A stretch of DNA of 9,952 bases, taken from Bacteroidales bacterium. Lineage in GTDB: Bacteria; Bacteroidota; Bacteroidia; Bacteroidales; Tenuifilaceae. How positions within the stretch are numbered: the stretch's first letter is position 1; every line of letters begins with the position of its first letter. The notes beneath the pieces were generated by a model. It saw nothing but the letters and a program-made list of their open reading frames with translations, ran no database searches and was not told the origin of the DNA. This document shows, in pieces, positions 1 to 6,664 of this stretch. A program made the translations under genes and the position numbers. The stretch is from the NCBI GenBank assembly GCA_003531155.1, contig DQHR01000154.1, forward strand, positions 3,226 to 13,177, written 5' to 3'.

Positions 1-104
1 TCAAACTCGACCCAATTACCATTTTGTTTGTAAGCAAGAACAGTTCTTCCGTTATAGACCTCAATGCCTCGCTCTAAAATATCAAATGTTCTTGTTGCTT
101 CCAT
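1..104 (-). CDS. AMP-forming long-chain acyl-CoA ligase, N-terminal fragment (cut by window edge)
   Basis: Only the first 34 codons are present; the gene continues past the left edge. The translated start reads METTRTFDIL-like (actually MEATRTFDILERGIEVYNGR), followed by TVLAYKQNGNWVEF. A short 'RTFDxLE' opening followed by 'K.NG.WVEF' is how many long-chain fatty-acid CoA ligases of Bacteroidota begin, before the adenylation domain. Such enzymes activate fatty acids with ATP to acyl-AMP and then acyl-CoA. None of the diagnostic AMP-binding motifs fall inside the window, so the call rests on N-terminal resemblance only. The ATG at 104 is well supported because an in-frame TGA lies three codons upstream. 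No Shine-Dalgarno is seen; the upstream sequence is A-rich. It is divergent from the peptidase gene at 514. Confidence 0.6.
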   Translation of the reverse strand, partial: MEATRTFDILERGIEVYNGRTVLAYKQNGNWVEF

Positions 105-513
105 GATGCTTCAATTTTAAAAAATCCAATAGTACAAAATATAAATTAAACGTATGAACAAATATTGATGATATTTATCAAACTAGTTTTATTTGTTTAT
201 ATAATACTGATTAGATATTTAATTATCTCGCCAGTTTAATGGTTAAAAAATTAAAACAAAAAAGCAGGAAAAGGATCGCAGAACTCTTAACTTTTGCCAT
301 TAAAACATTTTAATTAATTCCATCTGGGAGTGTTCATTGTACTTAACACAAAACTTTTAAATAAGGTTTAGATTATTTAGTAGGATGTAACTATTTTCTT
401 AAAAAGTTGTTAAATAAATTATAAGATTACCTCAATAATTAAGTAGTTTAGCCATTAAACTAAATTGAAAGTTTGAATCTAAGTTTTTGAAATAAATATT
501 AAATAACACTGAA
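105..513. other. Divergent AT-rich intergenic region
   Basis: This 409 bp spacer separates two divergent genes and must carry promoters for both, yet I find no good match to the Bacteroidota promoter pattern (TTTG, about 20 bp, TAnnTTTG) in either direction. The nearest are AATATTTG on the minus strand (166-159) and TAAGTTTTTG on the plus strand (480-489), both off consensus. No tRNA, rRNA or credible small ORF is visible. The only clear structure is a short inverted repeat at 444-462. Confidence 0.6.
444..462. repeat. Short perfect inverted repeat upstream of the M28 peptidase gene
   Basis: TAGTTTA, a 5-nt spacer GCCAT, then TAAACTA form a perfect 7-bp inverted repeat ending 51 bp before the peptidase start codon. 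It could be an operator for a dimeric regulator or a weak hairpin in the 5' untranslated region. In sequence this AT-rich a 7-bp palindrome can also arise by chance, and no partner copy was found nearby. Confidence 0.3.
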
Positions 514-1887
514 ATGAGAATTCTTAAATTATTTGCTTTTCTTGGACTTTGCATAATTGTAGGTTCATGTAATCAAAACGAGAATATGATTGCTAAAATC
601 TATTCAGCAGCATCTTCCGATACCACATCTTACCATAACTTAAGAATTCTTTGCAAGAACTATCCTGAAAGACTTGCTGGTACACCAATATCAATTAAAG
701 CAATTGATTTTCTTCAGGAAATAATGGAAAAGGAGAATTTTGATACTGTCTATCTTCAAGAATGTATTGTAAAACATTGGGATAGGGGTGAGAAGGAGAT
801 TGGTAAAGCTATTACTTCAAAAGGTGTTGAGTTGAAATTAAACGTTTGTGCCCTAGGAAATTCAATAGCCACTCCTAAAAGTGGCATCAGTTCTGAAGTT
901 GTTGAAGTAAAATCTTTTGAGGAGTTGGATAAACTTGGTAACGATTTTATTAAAGGAAAGATTGTGTTTTTTAGTAAAGCAATGGATTCTACAAAAGTTA
1001 ACTCCTTTGAAGGCTACAGTGAAGTTGTTGGATTCAGATTTTCGGGAGCAGCAGTTGCAGCAAGGTATGGAGCAGAGGCTGTTCTTGTACGTTCGGTTAC
1101 AACAAGGCTTGATACATTCCCCCATACAGGTGTTATGAGATATAACGATACTATAAAACCTATACCTGCTTTTGCAATTTCAACAGTACATGCTAATTTG
1201 CTTAGTAAAGAGTTAGCAAAGGAGCCTAAACTCAAAGTTTTTCTAAAATCAGATTGTAAGTTTTTAGCCGATGAAAAATCTTATAATGTAATAGGTGAAG
1301 TGACGGGTTCTAAATTTCCTAATGAGGTTATTACGGTTGGGGGGCATCTTGATTCATGGGACAATACTGAGGGAGCACATGATGATGGGGGTGGATTGGT
1401 TCAATCCATAGATGTTTGGCGAATATTCAAAAAGATTGGCTATAAACCTGAACACACTCTAAAGGTTGTTATGTTTATTGATGAAGAAATGAATCAGAGA
1501 GGAGGAGAGAAATACGCTGAATTAGCTAAGTTAAACGGCGAGAAACATATTTTTGCCATTGAATCGGATGCGGGTTGTGATAGACCAATTGGCTTTTCGT
1601 TTGATTTGAAAGAAAGTTACCAAAAACAAATCTATTCATACAGAAAATACTTTGAACCATATGGAGCAACAATGTTTGCTAACGAAGGCTCGGGTGTTGA
1701 TATTGAATTTCTTAAAGAAGGGCATGATGCAGTTTTATGCGCTTTGATAACAGATCCAACCCATTATTTTGATTATCACCATAGTGGATACGATACTTTT
1801 GAACGTATAAATATCGATTATTTAAATCAGGGGAGCGCTGCAATGGCTTCGTTGATATATTTAGTTGATAAATATGGAATTAAATAG
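514..1887 (+). CDS. M28 family metallopeptidase lipoprotein, carboxypeptidase Q-like
   Basis: The 457-aa product is probably a zinc exopeptidase that trims peptides outside the cytoplasm. Residues 1-18 are a lipoprotein signal peptide (positively charged start, hydrophobic core, lipobox VGSC with Cys19 as the expected lipidation site). The middle (about 100-250) fits the protease-associated insert of carboxypeptidase Q-type proteins, with the GA..A..YGAEAVLVRS stretch typical of that fold. The catalytic M28 core follows: GGHLDSWDNTEGAHDDGGG (His278 and Asp290 as zinc ligands), DEE (Glu324 general base, Glu325 ligand), ESDAG (Asp352) and DYHHSGYDT (His422 or His423). All five ligand positions and the catalytic Glu are therefore present. 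The match to human carboxypeptidase Q through GGHLDSWD and the DDGGG segment is strong, and the length (about 470 aa there) agrees. The ATG at 514 is chosen because it gives a complete signal peptide. Substrate specificity cannot be read from the sequence. It converges on carB. Confidence 0.88.
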   Translation: MRILKLFAFLGLCIIVGSCNQNENMIAKIYSAASSDTTSYHNLRILCKNYPERLAGTPISIKAIDFLQEIMEKENFDTVYLQECIVKHWDRGEKEIGKAITSKGVELKLNVCALGNSIATPKSGISSEVVEVKSFEELDKLGNDFIKGKIVFFSKAMDSTKVNSFEGYSEVVGFRFSGAAVAARYGAEAVLVRSVTTRLDTFPHTGVMRYNDTIKPIPAFAISTVHANLLSKELAKEPKLKVFLKSDCKFLADEKSYNVIGEVTGSKFPNEVITVGGHLDSWDNTEGAHDDGGGLVQSIDVWRIFKKIGYKPEHTLKVVMFIDEEMNQRGGEKYAELAKLNGEKHIFAIESDAGCDRPIGFSFDLKESYQKQIYSYRKYFEPYGATMFANEGSGVDIEFLKEGHDAVLCALITDPTHYFDYHHSGYDTFERINIDYLNQGSAAMASLIYLVDKYGIK

Positions 1888-1901
1888 TGCTCTATCAAAA
1901 T

Positions 1902-1970
1902 TGTCATTCTGAGCAAAGCGAAGAATCTAATTATTCAGCATTCAGATGCTTCACTTCGTTCAGCATGACA
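1902..1970. repeat. Imperfect palindromic element between convergent genes (dispersed REP-like repeat)
   Basis: The left arm (1902-1928) begins TGTCATTCTGAGCAAAGCG and the right arm (1944-1970) ends CACTTCGTTCAGCATGACA. The two 27-nt arms are complementary at 22 positions, around a 15-nt loop. The arm closely resembles a TGTCATTCTGAGCGAAGCGAAG-type sequence that, to my recollection, recurs in intergenic regions of many Bacteroidota and some other phyla. It starts 15 bp after the peptidase stop and ends 69 bp before the carB stop, in a tail-to-tail spacer. It could fold as a hairpin in transcripts of either strand and protect or end both 3' ends, but neither side has a T run, so classical intrinsic termination is not evident. 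Confidence 0.75.
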
Positions 1971-2039
1971 TAATAATAATGTATTTTAGAATAAATGGTA
2001 TTTTCCTTCTTGCTTGTAAACTTATCAACTTATTCTCTT

Positions 2040-5000
2040 TTAAATATACTCATCCCAACTTCTGATATCTAAATCTTCCGCTTTCTTGTTGCTTATTGCG
2101 ATTAGGAAAGCTGCCGCCAACCTAGCATTTGTGATAAGTGGAATGTTATAGTCTATCGCCGAACGGCGGATTGAGTAGTCGTTATCCAATTCTTTACGCG
2201 ATAGATTTTTGGGGACATTGATAACCATTTCAACCTGTCGATTTTTGATAAGGTCAATGCTATTGGGCGATTCAGGCTCATCGGGCCAAGCAACAGGGAT
2301 GGCGTTTATACCATTCTCTTTTAAAAACTTTGCTGTTCCTTTGGTTGCGTAAACCGTAAATCCTTGCTCTTGTAATGTTAGTAATGGTTCAACTAGCGCA
2401 ATCTTAGAGCGTAATGGACCAGATGATACAAGTATACTTTTCTGTGGAATTCTATAACCTACCGAAAGCATCGCTTTTAGGAGCGCATCATCAAAATCGT
2501 TACCGATACAGCCAACCTCGCCAGTGGAGGCCATTTCGACTCCAAGTATTGGGTCGGCTTTGGATAAGCGACTGAACGAGAATTGCGAAGCTTTAATTCC
2601 CACATGGTCAATCTCGAACATCGATGGGGGCAAGGTGTTGGGCATTCTGCCCAACATGAAGTTGGTAGCCGCGCCAATAAAGTTGTAACCAAGCACCTTT
2701 GAAACGAATGGGAAACTGCGACTTGCACGAAGGTTACATTCAATCACCTTAACATCATTGTTCTTTGCGAGTAGTTGCATGTTGAACGGCCCAGTAATAT
2801 TTAGCTCTTTGGCAATATCGCGAGCAATCTTTCTTATTCGGCGGATTGTTTCGAAGTATAGTTTCTGTGGTGGAAATACTAGCGTAGCATCACCAGAGTG
2901 AACTCCTGCAAATTCAACGTGTTCAGAGATTGCATCAAAAACAACCTCTCCGTTATTGGCAACCGCATCAAACTCAATCTCCTTGGCTCCCTCAATAAAT
3001 TCGCTAACAACTACAGGGTGATTCTTCGAAACATTTGCTGCAAGTTGAAGGTAATCTCTTAACTCATCTTGGTTTGAAACTACGTTCATTGCTGAGCCCG
3101 AAAGCACATACGATGGACGAATTAGCACTGGGTAACCAACCTCATCTACAAACTTTTCAACCTCTTCAAAGGTTGATAGCTGTTTCCAGCGGGGCTGGTC
3201 AATCTCCAATCTATCAAGCATCTCGGAGAATTTCTGACGATCCTCCGCTCTATCAATATTCTCTGGTGTAGTTCCAAGGATTTTAACGCCTGCTTTATGC
3301 AACCTCATGGCAAGGTTGTTTGGGATTTGACCTCCGACCGAGACAATCACTCCAATGGGTTTCTCCATTTCAATGATATCCATTACACGTTCAAAGGTTA
3401 GCTCATCGAAGTAGAGCCTATCGCAGATATCGTAATCGGTGCTAACCGTTTCGGGGTTGTAGTTTATCATTACCGAACGATGACCCAGCTTTCGAATTTC
3501 GCTTACAGCGCTTACCGTACACCAATCGAACTCAACTGAACTTCCAATTCGATAAGCACCTGAGCCAAGCACAATAACCGATTTATCCTTCTTATCGTTT
3601 ATGATATCGCTTTCATCGCCACTATATGTGGCGTACATGTACGCAGTTGAAGATGGGTATTCGGCCGCAAGGGTATCAATTTGTTTAACTACAGGCTGAA
3701 TCCCTAATTTTATTCGGCGTTGTCTTACAATGTTTTGGCAACTTTCAATCTCATTTGGCGATGGGTTTATAATTAATCTTGCTAACTGAAAATCGGAAAA
3801 GCCCATTCGCTTTGCTTGTAAAAGGGTTTCATAATCTAATACTTCAACCGATTTAATACTCTCAAGTTTATGTTTAAAAGATGTGATGTTTGCCAGTTTT
3901 TCTAAGAACCAAACATCAATTGCAGTTAGATGATGTATCTTTTCGATAGTCCAACCCTTTTCTAACGCCTCAGCAACAGCAAAGATTCGTTGGTCGGTAG
4001 GATGGGAGAGCGACTCCTCGAGATTTGGGTATGATAATTTTGGATTGCCCACCAAACCATGCATTCCTTGTCCAACCATTCTTAATCCCTTTTGAATAGC
4101 CTCTTCGAAAGTACGTCCAATGGCCATCACCTCGCCAACGCTCTTCATGGATGAGCCAATTTCGCGGGTAACACCTTGGAACTTATTCAAATCCCAGCGA
4201 GGGATTTTTACAACGATGTAATCGAGCGCAGGCTCGAAACATGCAGTTGTTGTTTGGGTTACGGCATTTTTAAGCTGATGTAATCCATATCCTAACCCAA
4301 GTTTAGCAGCGATAAATGCAAGAGGATATCCTGTTGCCTTTGATGCTAATGCTGATGAGCGTGATAGACGAGCATTCACTTCAATCACCCTGTAATCCTC
4401 GCTATTGGGGTCGAGAGCGTACTGAACATTGCACTCACCAACTACTCCGAGGTGACGAATAATCTTTATTGCAAGCGATCTTAGCTTATGATACTCAGAA
4501 TTTGATAAGGTCTGGGATGGAGCAACCACAATACTTTCGCCTGTATGAATTCCAAGCGGGTCAAAATTTTCCATGTTACAAACCGTGATACAGTTGTCGA
4601 ACCTATCGCGAACCACTTCGTATTCAACCTCTTTCCAACCTTTGAGCGACTCTTCAACAAGTATTTGAGGCGAGTAGGAGAATGCATTTGTTGCAAGGGT
4701 TCTTAACTCCTCATCGTTTGAGCAAAAGCCGCTGCCTTGTCCGCCCAACGTAAAGGCTGCTCTTATAATTAGCGGGAAGCCTATGGTGTGGGCTGCTTTT
4801 ATTGCATCGTCGATGTTATTAACGGCAATGCTTTTGGGCGTTTTGACATCAATCTCATGAAGTTTTCCAGCAAATAGCTCGCGATCTTCAGTATTGATAA
4901 TCGTTTCAACCGGTGTGCCAAGCACATCAATATTATGTTTTGATAGGATGCCAGAGTTGTAAAGATTTGTTCCGCAGTTTAACGCAGTTTGTCCTCCAAA

Positions 5001-5261
5001 CGATAGGAATATACCATCTGGCTTTTCAATTTCTATAACTCTTTCAACAAAATATGGTGTTACAGGAAGAAAGTAAACCTTATCGGCAATGCCTTTGCTG
5101 GTTTGAACTGTAGCAATATTGGGGTTGATTAGGACTGTCTTTATCCCTTCTTCCTTTAATGCCTTTAATGCTTGCGAACCGCTGTAATCGAACTCACCAG
5201 CCTCACCAATCTTAAGCGCTCCAGAACCAAGAACTAGTATCTTTTTATATTGTTTTTTCAT
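2040..5261 (-). CDS. carB: Carbamoyl-phosphate synthase large subunit, eukaryote-like type
   Basis: The 1073-aa enzyme (EC 6.3.5.5) uses ammonia from CarA, bicarbonate and two ATP to make carbamoyl phosphate for pyrimidine and arginine synthesis in the cytoplasm. It has the expected duplicated layout: an N-terminal synthetase half (LGSGALKIGEAGEFDYSGSQ at 12-30, NPNIATVQT at 46-54, ATP-grasp to about 400), a helical linker (about 400-555), a second half (VLGSGAYRIGSSVEFDWC from 564, ATP-grasp with ECNLRASRSFPFVSK at 841-855) and a C-terminal MGS-like allosteric domain (about 940-1073). NPNIATVQT, EVNARLSRSSALASKATGYP and PVAWP (989-993) resemble animal CAD and CPS1 more than E. coli CarB. In the effector domain Thr973, Thr976 and Asn1015 are kept, while E. 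coli VNKVH is replaced by PVAWP. No truncation is seen. The ATG at 5261 lies 27 bp after the carA stop, so the two are almost surely co-transcribed. Confidence 0.97.
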   Translation of the reverse strand: MKKQYKKILVLGSGALKIGEAGEFDYSGSQALKALKEEGIKTVLINPNIATVQTSKGIADKVYFLPVTPYFVERVIEIEKPDGIFLSFGGQTALNCGTNLYNSGILSKHNIDVLGTPVETIINTEDRELFAGKLHEIDVKTPKSIAVNNIDDAIKAAHTIGFPLIIRAAFTLGGQGSGFCSNDEELRTLATNAFSYSPQILVEESLKGWKEVEYEVVRDRFDNCITVCNMENFDPLGIHTGESIVVAPSQTLSNSEYHKLRSLAIKIIRHLGVVGECNVQYALDPNSEDYRVIEVNARLSRSSALASKATGYPLAFIAAKLGLGYGLHQLKNAVTQTTTACFEPALDYIVVKIPRWDLNKFQGVTREIGSSMKSVGEVMAIGRTFEEAIQKGLRMVGQGMHGLVGNPKLSYPNLEESLSHPTDQRIFAVAEALEKGWTIEKIHHLTAIDVWFLEKLANITSFKHKLESIKSVEVLDYETLLQAKRMGFSDFQLARLIINPSPNEIESCQNIVRQRRIKLGIQPVVKQIDTLAAEYPSSTAYMYATYSGDESDIINDKKDKSVIVLGSGAYRIGSSVEFDWCTVSAVSEIRKLGHRSVMINYNPETVSTDYDICDRLYFDELTFERVMDIIEMEKPIGVIVSVGGQIPNNLAMRLHKAGVKILGTTPENIDRAEDRQKFSEMLDRLEIDQPRWKQLSTFEEVEKFVDEVGYPVLIRPSYVLSGSAMNVVSNQDELRDYLQLAANVSKNHPVVVSEFIEGAKEIEFDAVANNGEVVFDAISEHVEFAGVHSGDATLVFPPQKLYFETIRRIRKIARDIAKELNITGPFNMQLLAKNNDVKVIECNLRASRSFPFVSKVLGYNFIGAATNFMLGRMPNTLPPSMFEIDHVGIKASQFSFSRLSKADPILGVEMASTGEVGCIGNDFDDALLKAMLSVGYRIPQKSILVSSGPLRSKIALVEPLLTLQEQGFTVYATKGTAKFLKENGINAIPVAWPDEPESPNSIDLIKNRQVEMVINVPKNLSRKELDNDYSIRRSAIDYNIPLITNARLAAAFLIAISNKKAEDLDIRSWDEYI

Positions 5262-5288
5262 TTTTTCAATTATTTGAGAGGTGATTTG

Positions 5289-6362
5289 CTACTTACTGTT
5301 TTCTACTAACTTCAAGAATTCATCGAATAAAAACTCAGTATCGGTTGGACCGCCTGAAGCTTCGGGGTGAAACTGAGCAGCAAAAAATGGTTTTGTTTTA
5401 TGCTTAATCCCCTCGCAAGTTCCATCGTTGGCATTTTCGAAAAGAACCTCCCAGTCACTTGATAGAGTTGTTGTATCGATGGCAAAACCATGATTTTGTG
5501 AGGTGATAAAACATCTATCGGTACCTTTCATTATTACAGGTTGGTTATGGCTTCGATGCCCGTAGGGCAGTTTGTAAGTATCAGCCCCAGCTGCAAGCGC
5601 CATCAGCTGATTTCCCAGGCAGATTCCCATGATTGGCTTATCGCCTTCCAAAGCTTTTCTAAGATTTTGAATGGTTGTCTCGTTCATTTTTGGATTTCCC
5701 GGTCCATTGGATAGAAATAGCCCATCCCAATCATCGTTGTTAAAGTTGTAATCGTAAGGTACTCTTGTAACAATGGTGTCACGGTTTATCAAGCATCTGA
5801 TGATATTGTTTTTTATGCCACAATCCACTAGCGTAATCCGATATTTACCATTTCCGTAAACCTTTTTCTCTTTAACCGATACTTGACCGACTAAATCCTG
5901 TTGATTTGGGTCGATAAAAGCAATCTCTTTATCAAACTCAATTTTTGCTAGTGTTGTTCCTTTTTCGCGTAGTTTCTTGGTTAAAGCACGAGTATCTATT
6001 CCTGATATTGCAGGTATTTTGTGTTCGATAAGCCATTGCGAAAGGCTCATCTGAGCGTTCCAGTGGCTATAGCACTCGCTATACTCCGAAACAACTAATC
6101 CCGATACCTGAATCTTATCCGATTCCCAAAATTGAAAGATATCGTTCTCTGTTGCTTTTCCCGGAACACCGTAATTACCTATTAACGGATAGGTTGCAAC
6201 CAAAATTTGCCCTCGGTACGAGGCATCTGTTAGGCTTTCGGGATAGCCTGTCATTGCTGTGTTGAAGACAAGTTCGCCTGCCGAACCTCCTTGGTATCCA
6301 AAGGAGGTTCCGATTAGGACTGTGCCATCCTCAAGAATCAGTTTTGCTTTTGTACTATTCAT
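5289..6362 (-). CDS. carA: Carbamoyl-phosphate synthase small (glutaminase) subunit
   Basis: The 357-aa subunit hydrolyses glutamine and passes ammonia through a tunnel to CarB. Residues 1 to about 150 form the CarA-specific N-terminal domain (LEDGTVLIGTSFGY, ELVFNTAMTGYPESLTDASY, ATYPLIGNYG, GIDTRALT). The class I glutamine amidotransferase domain follows: SNGPGNP at 218-224, the nucleophile loop GICLGNQ with Cys248, TSQNHG at 287-292, and FHPEASGGP with His332 and Glu334 completing the triad. The nucleophile loop has Asn251 where E. coli and human CAD have His; the triad itself is intact. The HNQP, TSQNHGFA and NDGTCEGIKH segments align better with human CAD than with E. coli CarA. Its length is slightly below that of E. 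coli CarA (382). The ATG at 6362 overlaps the stop of the upstream leader ORF as ATGA, suggesting translational coupling, and no Shine-Dalgarno is visible. Confidence 0.97.
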   Translation of the reverse strand: MNSTKAKLILEDGTVLIGTSFGYQGGSAGELVFNTAMTGYPESLTDASYRGQILVATYPLIGNYGVPGKATENDIFQFWESDKIQVSGLVVSEYSECYSHWNAQMSLSQWLIEHKIPAISGIDTRALTKKLREKGTTLAKIEFDKEIAFIDPNQQDLVGQVSVKEKKVYGNGKYRITLVDCGIKNNIIRCLINRDTIVTRVPYDYNFNNDDWDGLFLSNGPGNPKMNETTIQNLRKALEGDKPIMGICLGNQLMALAAGADTYKLPYGHRSHNQPVIMKGTDRCFITSQNHGFAIDTTTLSSDWEVLFENANDGTCEGIKHKTKPFFAAQFHPEASGGPTDTEFLFDEFLKLVENSK

Positions 6363-6586
6363 TTTATGTTGGGATTATGGCATAAAAAAGGTCGGTGATA
6401 AACCGACCTTGAATTGAGAAAATATATTAGTGATGAAAGTTCATTGGTTTCAGCAACTGGAGTAAGATGTATATTGATAAAAAAAAAGTCTGCCGATAGT
6501 GGCAGACTTGAAATATTAATAAAAGTAGATAAATCTTCGAAACCAGTGTGCTTTTGCGATAATAGTTTTTCTTTTGTTTGTTTCAT
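6359..6586 (-). CDS. Candidate carAB leader ORF spanning two attenuators
   Basis: A 75-codon ORF beginning MKQTKEKLLSQKHTGFEDLS runs without a stop from just after a promoter-like box to the carA start, where its TGA overlaps the carA ATG by 4 nt. It crosses both terminator-like hairpins in frame; the first T run encodes Phe-Phe-Phe. I recognise no protein family, membrane segment or signal peptide, and the hairpins shape much of the amino-acid sequence, so it is probably a regulatory leader rather than a functional protein. The only two Arg codons (AGG at 6409-6407, CGA at 6394-6392) sit in the arms of the second hairpin. An in-frame TTG at 6607 would add seven codons but lies inside the promoter box, so the ATG at 6586 is preferred. 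It may not be translated at all; the open frame could be chance. Confidence 0.45.
   Translation of the reverse strand: MKQTKEKLLSQKHTGFEDLSTFINISSLPLSADFFFINIHLTPVAETNELSSLIYFLNSRSVYHRPFLCHNPNIK
6388..6410 (-). terminator. Intrinsic terminator / second candidate carAB attenuator
   Basis: In the minus-strand transcript, AAGGTCGGT (6410-6402), a 5-nt loop and ACCGACCTT (6396-6388) form a perfect 9-bp stem. The T run continues past the stem to 6384, six T in all counting the last two stem bases. The run ends 21 nt before the carA start codon, so termination here would silence carAB. There is no T run in the plus direction, so it acts on minus-strand transcripts only. About 14 of the 30 nt just ahead of it (6440-6411) are U. 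It may simply end metHF transcripts. Confidence 0.8.
6486..6509 (-). terminator. Intrinsic terminator / first candidate carAB attenuator
   Basis: In the minus-strand transcript, AAGTCTGCC (6509-6501), a 6-nt loop and GGCAGACTT (6494-6486) form a perfect 9-bp stem. The T run is nine long (6487-6479), seven of them beyond the stem, making a strong rho-independent terminator. The stem begins 77 nt after the leader ATG. The 26 nt just upstream (6535-6510) contain 15 U, a plausible pause tract. Like the second hairpin it is preceded by TTCAAG and works only on the minus strand. Its position 156 nt beyond the metF stop also allows a role in ending metHF transcripts. Confidence 0.85.
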
Positions 6587-6604
6587 TTCGTTTAAATAAT
6601 CGAG

Positions 6605-6637
6605 CAAATGTAAAACGAAAAGTTTACTTATTCTAAA
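6605..6637 (-). promoter_or_regulatory. Candidate Bacteroidota-type promoter for carAB
   Basis: On the minus strand TACATTTG (6612-6605) matches the Bacteroidota -7 pattern TAnnTTTG exactly. An imperfect -33 element TTTA (6637-6634; consensus TTTG) lies 21 bp upstream, within the usual spacing. Transcription would begin near 6598 and give a 5' region of roughly a dozen bases before the leader ATG at 6586, with both terminator hairpins downstream. The -33 mismatch and the AT-rich context keep confidence moderate. Confidence 0.5.
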
Positions 6638-6664
6638 GTATAAAGAAAAATTTTTGAAAAAAAT

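Noticed and set aside
105..513. Promoters for the divergent acyl-CoA ligase and peptidase genes
   Set aside because: No segment matches TTTG-N(19-21)-TAnnTTTG well enough on either strand to report a site.
862..1235. Overlapping ORFs on both strands inside the M28 peptidase gene (862-1125 minus, 917-1138 plus, 1014-1235 minus)
   Set aside because: Low-complexity or Cys-rich translations with no motif, lying inside a gene with intact catalytic residues.
2477..4696. Short ORFs inside carB (2477-2743 minus, 3035-3271 plus, 4481-4696 minus)
   Set aside because: Alternate-frame shadows of a full-length carB with continuous family motifs.
6450..6475. PyrR-binding loop or pyr antiterminator in the carA leader
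   Set aside because: ACTCCAGTTGC on the minus strand shares only the CCAG core with the PyrR recognition sequence; the GAGG part is missing and no antiterminator stem could be drawn.
6445..6545. Complementary 7-nt segments (TGGTTTC at 6545-6539 and GAAACCA at 6451-6445, minus strand) bracketing the first hairpin, as a possible antiterminator
   Set aside because: The pairing is short, does not overlap either arm of the terminator, and would enclose rather than compete with it; probably chance.
6414..6599. 61-codon plus-strand ORF opposite the carA leader
   Set aside because: It runs antisense through both hairpins, has no promoter or family resemblance, and is most simply a shadow of the leader frame.
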